DNA from: Aquilaria yunnanensis | Lineage: Eukaryota; Streptophyta; Magnoliopsida; Malvales; Thymelaeaceae | NCBI GenBank assembly: GCA_039654915.1 | Contig: CM077599.1 | Span: 15,254,501 to 15,318,500 of the forward strand | DNA: 64,000 bases | Direction of reading: 5' to 3' | Shown: one piece after another, positions 56,962-64,000 of the stretch | How positions within the stretch are numbered: position 1 is the stretch's first letter | Layout of the letters: every line of letters begins with the position of its first letter | Notes under the pieces: generated by a model | Told to the model about the DNA's origin: nothing | What the model saw: the letters and a program-made list of their open reading frames with translations, nothing else | Databases searched by the model: none | Made by a program: the position numbers and the translations under genes

Positions 56962-57384
56962 CAATAATTATAATTTATCCACTGTAGTTTAGATAAAATT
57001 ATATTTTATTTCTTCTATTTTAAAAATATACACATTGCTCTTACATTTTTAATACAGTCTAATAATAACTTCTAAAATTTTAATTTAGATATTACGATAG
57101 CCATTTTTCATAATTTCAATTTATATGATACATTTTTTATGGTTAATAAATATTTTAAATTATCAATTTTTTACTTTCTGTATTTCTTTCAATTTTTAAA
57201 ATAATATTTTTTAAATGTCAATTATGAAATTACTTGAAGATAATAACTATACCGTCTAAATTAATATTTCAAAAGTTATTGTTAGATCGAATTAAAAAAT
57301 AGAGGTAAAGTGTATATTTTTTAAATAGGATGGTACAAAGTGTAATTTCACCTAAATTTCAATGGACAAATTGTAATTAACTCA
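56962..57384. mobile_element. MULE-like MITE related to 32174-32631
   Basis: Left AATTATAATTTATCCACTG and right inverted ...TGGACAAATTGTAATTAA extend as inverted repeats for about 150 bp. Flanks CAAATATTA (56953-56961) and TAAATATTT (57385-57393) agree at seven of nine positions. The interior shares ordered words with 32174-32631. Confidence 0.62.
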
Positions 57385-57433
57385 TAAATATTTTTCATAT
57401 ACAAAATTATGAAAACTTATCATAATTTCTTAT

Positions 57434-57575
57434 TTAAGATAATGTAAAGTACCAGACTTGCCACCGAAGATAGTTGGTTGGCCTAGATGGCCTACCATTG
57501 TTTTGGGTGATGCCAAAGTCATCACTAAAGTCACATTTTGATTCAAGAACGACCAATGGGATATTAGTTGTACTT
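57434..57575 (+). mobile_element. Left terminal region of the MULE, similar to the MITEs at 9812 and 42002
   Basis: Contains TTTTGGGTGATGCCAAAGTC, ATCACTAAAGTCAC and GACCAATGGGATATTAG in the same order as TTTTGGGTGGTTCCAACGTC, ATTACTAACGTCAT and GGTCATTAATGTTACAG in the element at 42002. I found no matching right end before 64000. Confidence 0.5.
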
Positions 57576-60500
57576 AGCTGTAAACAGGATGCTGATAGTG
57601 AATGTTTACATGGCGTTGTTCATCCCACCAAAAGGCAAATGAGAAATATTTGAGGTTTAGGTTTATTGCTAGTGAAATCTGTAAGTGGGTTGAATAAAGG
57701 AAATTTGGCTAGCTATGAAGAAGCAAAATTTGTTGGCTATTTTACAACCACCAACACTAGGTGATGTGGTTGAACCAACAAAAGGTGTCATATATGCACT
57801 TATGTTAGGTTGTTTGAAGAGGGAAGGTGTAGCTATTTTGTTATTCAGTGTGTGAAACTGGGTAATGATTAGTGAATATAAGTGTAATAAGACTTAAAAA
57901 GGTGTTATTTTAATGGATTTTGGGTTGCCCTTTTGTTGAAAAACTTTGGTAGCTAAGATAGGGTTTGTTTGGGTGAATATATTGTCGAAGGTTTATGTAC
58001 TTCATAAATGGTTGATGATAGCAAAAAAGTGAGTTGGAGATTGGGTATTTTGTAGTTTAGTTATGTAAAATGAAACATAATTGTGAGAATTGATTGAGTG
58101 ATTGCCTTGAGTTAAGGTTACAGTATTTTTTTTAATATCATTGCATGTTGTCTAATTGATATACGCTCATGGTTTTCAAACTAACTCTTCACCATGATGG
58201 AAGATTTATGTATTTCCCATTCAGATATGAGGGTGATGAAGAAATGGCTTATATAAATAATGATTATTCATTGGGTGGGGTGGTTTTATGTAACTAATTA
58301 GGAAGAGAAGTTTAAAAAACGTGAAGCAAGTGTACTTCCAATAAACATGGACAACGATTAAGGTACCTCAAAATGTTAAACAGATAGTGGATAAAGATAT
58401 AACTTATGAAGCATTTCAACTTCTTTATAATGTAGGTTATATGCCTTTGTATCTACAGCATTGTGAGGCTTTTTCTCATTGGCATAAAACAATTTTATGT
58501 AGAACAATGTTTATAGGACAAGTGGAAAATGTTTTTTGGTGGTCAGGTGAACAAAAATCCACTAACAAGCCATATGGAGAAAAATGAAGATTTTGCTGTA
58601 ATGGGATTAATTACAAATGTAGTGAAGGGTAAGATGAAAAGGAGTGAGATGAGGAACATGGTTGATGGCCATGGTACCTTTGGTAATGTGTTAATGTCAA
58701 ATGATACAGGGCCCTCTGACTAAGTTTGTGATGAAGATGAGGAAAATTTGGCTATCTAAGATAATGGGGTAGATGAGTATGAATGTATTGAAAATAATGA
58801 TAGAGAAGAAATTGGAAGGGCAGATAGTAAGTCAGATGATGAGGATTTTAACCTCGAGGTTAAGAATAGATAAGGATATAATGGATTCAAAGTTGATAAA
58901 AAATGATATGGAGGGTGCAGATAGTAGTACTGATGTGGAGAAAATAGATTATTTAGATGTTAATGATCTACGAATGATGTTGTGAATGCAGATAAAGGTA
59001 AAGAATATAGTGAGATAAACTTACAAATGAAGAAAAGTAAATACCCAAAGTATAATCTCTATTATCCAAAAATTAAGTTTCATATTAGGATGCAGTTTAC
59101 TGAGATCTTGGAGTTCAAACATGTTGTAACATCATATGCATAAAAAATCACAAAGATGTGGGTTTAAATTCAATTAGTGTAGCATGATTGAGCTCAGGTG
59201 TGCATAAAAGTATACCATATATGGGTTTTGTACAATAAAAGTCTGAAGTGCTTGCAAATTAAAAGTATTAGATTGGGACATGATTGTGATAAGAAATATA
59301 AACTAAGGCTTGTGACAGTAAAATGGGTGGCCAAAAAATTCCATAAAACATTAACATATGATTTTTTAAAGAGAATCAAGCACTTTAAAAGGAAAGTGAA
59401 GAATGAATTAAATTTACAAATTAGTGAGAGAGTGATTAAAAGATTTAGAAAAATTGTGAGACATGAGATGAAAGGGCCATATAAGCATGAATACTGTCTC
59501 CTTAGAGCTATAAAAGTGAGTTATTGAGGTCCATTCGAGAGAGCGCTGTCAAAATTTTGACCTAATACCAACTGAATGTGTCATGTATTATGTTTAATAG
59601 AATATACATATGCTTTGATGCATGTAAGAAAGGATTTATGGCTAGTTGTTGGCACCTGATATGAGTTAATGGGAGCTTTTTGAAAACACTTATGGAAAAA
59701 GAGTTGTTAACTGCCATTAGGAATCATGCTAATAATGGGATGTTCCCAATAACATGAATGAGATGTTCCTAATAACATGAATAGTTGTAGAAGTAAAAAA
59801 CAAGGTATCTTGGGCATGGTTTTTAGAGATGCTTAAAAGTGGTTTAGAAATTGGAGATGAAAGATGATGAACAATCATATCTAACGAACAAATTGTTTGT
59901 TTTTCATTGGCTTCACTTCAAGTTTGTTGTGATTTAGTTTTATAAATTTTAAAGTTTTTTGATTAAATATTTCGTATATTGTAGGAAAACTAATATTTTC
60001 CCATTACAAGGTCTAATTCTTGCAACTGAGAAACTACTCCCACAAGTAAAACATATAAGGTGTGCAAGGCACATTTGTGCAATCTTAAGGCACAAGTATC
60101 CACGAGTTGTGTTTTAAGTGTTTATTCTTAGCTACTGCAAACAATACTTGCAAGACATGATCTTAAGATGCTTTAGAGGTTATACAAGAATATGCATCTA
60201 ATGCTAAGGAGGCTATGCTAAGAATTTACCATAAGTATTGTAGCAAGTCTTTTTCAACAAGCAACTAAAATGTGATGTTAACTAGAACAATGTATATGAA
60301 GCATTTAATGAAGTTGTGCATGTGCTTAATTATAGACAAAAGCCAATGCTTAAGGATATCAAAAGGTACATTATGCATCAGTTTGGTGAAAAATGTTGAG
60401 AAGTGATAGGTGCATATTGTGATGGTCAAAGTTGTTGACTATTTGGCAACTTTGATCGTCGATTCCTATCATTCCAAGCGACATTTTTTAGTGTTTCTCG

Positions 60501-60863
60501 CTTTGTTCCCACTTTCTATGGGATGGAGAATATCAGGGATGTGTCAGAATGAAATGGGGTCAAGCGGAGCAAAATTTAGTTCTGAACATGTCAACTCATT
60601 AGAAATACTGTAAAGATACATCGCCAACATTATGGACTCTTGGATGAAGACTTATTGGTGATGTGTCATTGCTGTCCGAAGCCCTAGTGATGTGGAACCA
60701 AATCTTCCCCTGTTTTGGTGATGCGGTGCCACTACTCTCGGATTTTGTGATCCCCTACCCCAATATTTGAATTTTAGCTTAATATTGGATAAGGGATTTT
60801 ATCCAAAGTGTTAAGTGAGGCAAAGATAAGATTTTTGATAGACTTTGGGCTAGAAAATACTAG

Positions 60864-60983
60864 AACAAGTGCTAGGTTTTCATCTTATTCACCATACTAT
60901 TCTTTTCTTCCTTTCACGGAGCCAACAAGTGCTAGGTTTTCATCTCATTCACCATACTATTCTTTTCTTCCTTTCACGGAGCC
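60864..60983 (+). repeat. 60-bp perfect-period tandem duplication
   Basis: Two copies start with AACAAGTGCTAGGTTTTCAT at 60864 and 60924, with one visible difference (CTTATTC against CTCATTC). The period is 20 codons, which keeps the local frame (60808-61038) open, but no protein family is recognised. Confidence 0.9.
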
Positions 60984-61609
60984 ACCATTGGAGACTTATG
61001 CTTGGAGCTTACTTGAAGATGCCAAAGTGATTCTTTGAGGCTAAGGAGACTTAAGCTTATATGGGTTTTCATTGGTTCCTTCTCCTTTTTTCTTATTGTA
61101 TTTTCCTTAATGTTTGGATTGAACTTTGGCAAGTTGTCTATGGGTAATTAGGATATGGAGTGTATTTTCTTGTATCTCTCTAGGATAAAACTTTTAATAC
61201 TTGTTATCTAATGTTTATTTGAGATTTTTCGTGGGTGTTGATTCTTTTATGTTACATATTCTTGTGCTTAATGTTTATGTGTTGATTAGCCATTTTACAC
61301 AACTCACAACCTCACTTAATTCTCAAAAAAGAAAGAATGGGATGGAAATAAAGAATAAAACACAATGAGTTTGGTTGGTTAGAGGTCATAAATGAACCCA
61401 CTGGATGTTTGAAGTGAGGTTAGGTCTTAATTCATCATAGATTAATGTATGAGCTTGAGAAATGTCATAGTTAATCTTAGTTGAGCAAAACTTGGTCTTA
61501 AGAAAGAGAATTTTGAAGGTTGAATCCTCACACCACATAGGAAGTTTATACCCAGTGCTTTAATTGACTTAGGTAACAAGTTAAAGAGTAAAATAGGGAG
61601 ATAGTCTTC

Positions 61610-61923
61610 TTAATCAAGTTAACTCACTCATATTTAGTACTCCCTTTGTCTCACTTCCTTAATCAAGTTAACTCACTCATATTTAGTACTTCTTTTGTCT
61701 CACTTTCTTTACTCCATTTAACTTTTTTTGCTAGTTTAGCTTGAATTTATTATTATTATTATTTATTAGAAAAAAATAAATATATATATATATTTGGAAA
61801 TAGGTCTTGATTTATCATTCATATACAAAGGTTTTTTATTTATATGCTAAAATGTTGAAAATAAAAAATCATAGATTAATTGCTAAAAAGTGAATAGTAC
61901 AATGAATTTGGGATGGAAGGAGT
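61610..61923. mobile_element. Stowaway-like MITE with a 49-bp duplicated left end
   Basis: TTAATCAAGTTAACTCACTC and the following TACTCCCTTTGTCTCAC occur at 61610 and again 49 bp later (61659; TACTTCTTTTGTCTCAC). The right end GGGATGGAAGGAGTA at about 61910-61924 is the inverse of the TACTCC(C/T)T terminus. It lies inside the probable solo LTR. Confidence 0.6.
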
Positions 61924-62383
61924 ATTAATTAGTTTTAGTTTGCATTTTTGCTTATTATCATTTCTCTCCTTAGTTATAGTACTAGTTCACCTTTGTTACT
62001 TTAGTATTCACCTAGCCTATAGTTGAATTTAACATTAGTTCCTATTTAGCTTAACTTTTTTAGTGAGTACCTAGGACTTGGCTTTAGGTAAAATTTTTTC
62101 ACCATACACTTGCTGGTGAATATGAGTTATAAATTTAAAACTATTGTACTTACAACAATAAGTTAAAGGGTGGATTGAAGGTCATGGAAATGAAAATTTA
62201 GATAAGTTGGTAGAACAAGTGAAAGACTATCATTATATAACATTGCATGGAATCATGATGATGGGTGTAAAGTGAGTTCAAATATAACTAAATATGCAGC
62301 GAAGCTTGATGGTAGAAGTTGTTCTTGTGGAAGTTGGAACTTATGTGGAATCCTACGTTGTCATGCAATATATGAATGAGTTT

Positions 62384-62990
62384 TTAACTGACTAAGCTCA
62401 AATTGGACTTAAGCAAGTTACTTAAATTAAAAGGAAAAAACCTAAAATTAACTTGAATTGGGCAGAATAATAAGTAAACTAAATTTCATTTAAATTGTAT
62501 ATCAATTTAAAATTTTGTTCAGGTGTAACTTTATAAAAACTTTAACACGATAAGAACAAGTTTTAAACTCAGTCAAACTTAATCAATCTATTCATTTTTT
62601 GCCCTTACTTACACTAGCACTAGTTTATTCTCTATCATTTATTTATTTATTTATTTATTTGATACTCTCAGATGAGCATATTTGGCGTCTGCTATAGCGG
62701 ATGTATGCTAAGATAGGACGTCAAGCTTCCGTTTCTTTTTTTTTTTAATCAACTTAATTTTTTTAACTCCACATTTAATTAGAAAATAACCATGTTATCT
62801 TTAACCATATTTTTCCTAGAAATTTATTTTTGATATTTTTTTTCATACTTTAAGGAATTAAATTAATTACCAATTTTTATTCTTTAACATCAAACAAATT
62901 CATCTAGCTGAGGATATAGATACAAAATGTAAACCTAGTTTGTGTATAAGTAGATTTAAGTAAAAACTAGATTTAGTTTTAAACATTCCG
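62384..62990. other. AT-rich intergenic DNA, no gene seen
   Basis: A short TTTA microsatellite lies at about 62639-62660. The MULE right terminus should be here or beyond but was not recognised. Confidence 0.4.
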
Positions 62991-63485
62991 GTATCAAATA
63001 TAGATACTTAACCTATCATATTAGACAGTCAACTAATCATACTAGATATTTAACCACCACAATCAAATACTTGACATCGCAATAATGTATATTGTATACT
63101 CTCTTATTAGATTTAGGCACTTGACCTATCACACTAGATATTCAACTACCATAATTAGACACTTTGACATAATTGGACACCATACTCAAATAACTAGGTA
63201 AGTTTACCTCTTATCAACTTTAGATACTTAACCTATTATATTAGACATCCGACCACCACAGTCAGACACTTGAATGCCAAAATCATGTAGCTCATACACT
63301 CCCTTAATAGATTTAAACGATTAATGTATCATATTAGATATTCAATCACCATAACTAGACACTTTGACACTTCAATCAAACACTTGGATATCATACTTAA
63401 ACAGGTAGATTAGGCATTTTTTTATCAGATTTAGACACTTAACTTATTATATTAGACATAGAACCACTATAATAAGATACTTGTA
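62991..63485 (+). repeat. Degenerate tandem array, about 100-120-bp units
   Basis: Units start with a TTTAGA(T/C)ACTTAACCTAT-type word near 63000, 63112, 63220, 63310 and 63430, followed by ATTAGA(C/T)A, a CCACCA or ACCATAA word, and (A/T)AGACACTT(T/G)GA. Divergence between units is high. No open frame is kept. Confidence 0.65.
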
Positions 63486-64000
63486 CCTAGAATAAAAATC
63501 AGTGATCCAATATTCATTTCTATGTATCAGATGTCTAATTTAATGGATAAAATATACAATTATATCTATATGGTTTCTAGTTTTATATAAAAAAGTATCC
63601 AAGTTTATCTACACATAGACAAGAACCAAATATGTAGGAAGTAATAAAAATATTATATGATTTCCTCACTTAAAATATCCTTTAAAATAACATGATTATC
63701 TCTCAATTAAAGGTAAATTTAAATGATCAAATTATTTTATGATCATCACTTAAAAAATGACTTGTAGACATTCAAATACTAAAAATGGATACTCAAATAC
63801 TAAAAGTATCAGAATTAGACAGTATCAACCCAATTTTAAACACTTTGATATATACATTATTAACCTATAATTGGACATTAACGATGCTAATCTGTTCACT
63901 AGTAGTGAATATCCGCACTGGTGTATGGTATCATATCTCCTCCCAGGATGCGAATCCGGATCCGGGTTCCTTGCTTCATGTACTTAAAGAGTAATAATTG
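63486..64000. other. AT-rich end of window, no gene seen
   Basis: Words from the preceding array (AATTAGACA, CAAATACTAAAA) persist to about 63860. A 15-bp palindrome TTCACTAGTAGTGAA lies at about 63896-63910. The frame 63785-63994 is not supported as a gene. Confidence 0.4.

Larger units (their letters stand above)
60404..62157. mobile_element. Probable solo LTR, about 1.75 kb, inserted in the MULE transposase
   Basis: Starts TGATAGGTGCATATTG and ends CTTACAACA, flanked by AGAAG (60399-60403) and ATAAG (62158-62162), four of five identical. Homology to MULE transposase stops at the left edge and resumes at the right edge, so the insertion itself is well supported. The exact TG...CA limits and the LTR nature are inference. 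It contains a 60-bp tandem duplication and a Stowaway-like MITE. Confidence 0.55.
58169..62383 (+). pseudogene. MULE (MuDR) transposase pseudogene, split by a solo LTR
   Basis: Domain fragments in family order: an N-terminal PB1-like region (58169-58470; LTLHHDGRF, then ITYEAFQLLYNVGY); an acidic stretch (58700-58980); the MuDR DNA-binding region (59198-59527; HDCD, VTVKWVAKKF, then a K/R-rich helix region); a catalytic-core region (about 59585-59870; YICFDACKKGFMASCW, ELLTAIRNHANNGMFP, WAWFLEMLK); a CARHICAILRHKYP segment (about 60062); and FNKQLKCDVN...NEVVHVLNYRQKP (about 60255-60350). After the inserted LTR, a SWIM zinc finger follows (62325-62380; CSCGSWNLCGILRCHAI). Many stops and frameshifts make it inactive. 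An intact MURA-like protein is about 700-900 aa. Confidence 0.82.

Noticed and set aside
63884..63912. CACTA terminus at CACTAGTAGTG near 63898
   Set aside because: It is a short palindrome that lacks the CACTACAA(A/G) extension and subterminal repeats.
1..64000. tRNA, rRNA, CRISPR or telomeric repeats
   Set aside because: I looked for tRNA B-box words, conserved rRNA segments, regularly spaced short repeats and TTTAGGG runs and found none that hold up.

Overview
This is a 64 kb piece of a eudicot plant nuclear chromosome, probably from a species with a repeat-rich, AT-rich genome. The evidence is GT-AG introns in a nine-exon MATE transporter, plant-specific families (LysM receptor kinase, P-class PPR, GATL glycosyltransferase, RMA-type RING protein), plant transposons of nearly every DNA class, and an integrated caulimovirid. 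I cannot name the species. There is no operon, CRISPR array or recognisable tRNA or rRNA gene.

Five host genes look intact: a MATE/DTX efflux carrier (minus, 9671 to 6596); an intronless LysM receptor-like pseudokinase of the LYK4/LYK5 type (minus, 22834 to 20972); an intronless P-class PPR protein of 950 aa (plus, 46066-48918); an intronless GATL-type GT8 enzyme (minus, 51813 to 50758); and a tail-anchored RMA-like RING ubiquitin ligase (minus, 55633 to 54914) with a 5'-UTR intron. The last three form a gene island at 46-56.5 kb. These genes are not functionally coupled in any obvious way.

The rest is mostly mobile DNA and its decay. 0-6 kb: a fold-back Mutator-like element (MULE) with 9-bp target duplication, a Stowaway MITE and a 285-bp tandem duplication. 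9.8-20.8 kb: MULE-derived MITE, diverged long repeats, CACTA remnant with TnpA-like fragment and right terminus, dispersed repeats. 23-33.7 kb: a dead hAT element invaded by a smaller hAT element and by a MULE, then a second hAT remnant split by a MITE. 34.3-40.7 kb: an LTR-like segment and an endogenous pararetrovirus with a 35S-like promoter and decayed coat protein, protease, reverse transcriptase and RNase H regions, bracketed by two 412-bp direct repeats. 42-45.8 kb: MULE-derived MITE, tandem duplication with Stowaway insertion, hAT MITE with perfect 8-bp duplication. 57-62.4 kb: a MULE transposase pseudogene split by a probable 1.75-kb solo LTR. 63-63.5 kb: a degenerate tandem array.

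Two cross-links stand out. The left end of the 57-62 kb MULE resembles the ends of the non-autonomous elements at 9.8 and 42.0 kb, so they probably form one family. A palindromic MITE of about 320 bp occurs four times (16.4, 23.1, 30.7 and 53.1 kb). The most unusual object is the pararetrovirus: its 412-bp repeats have equal length and about 14 mismatches, and they behave neither like LTRs nor like simple terminal redundancy.
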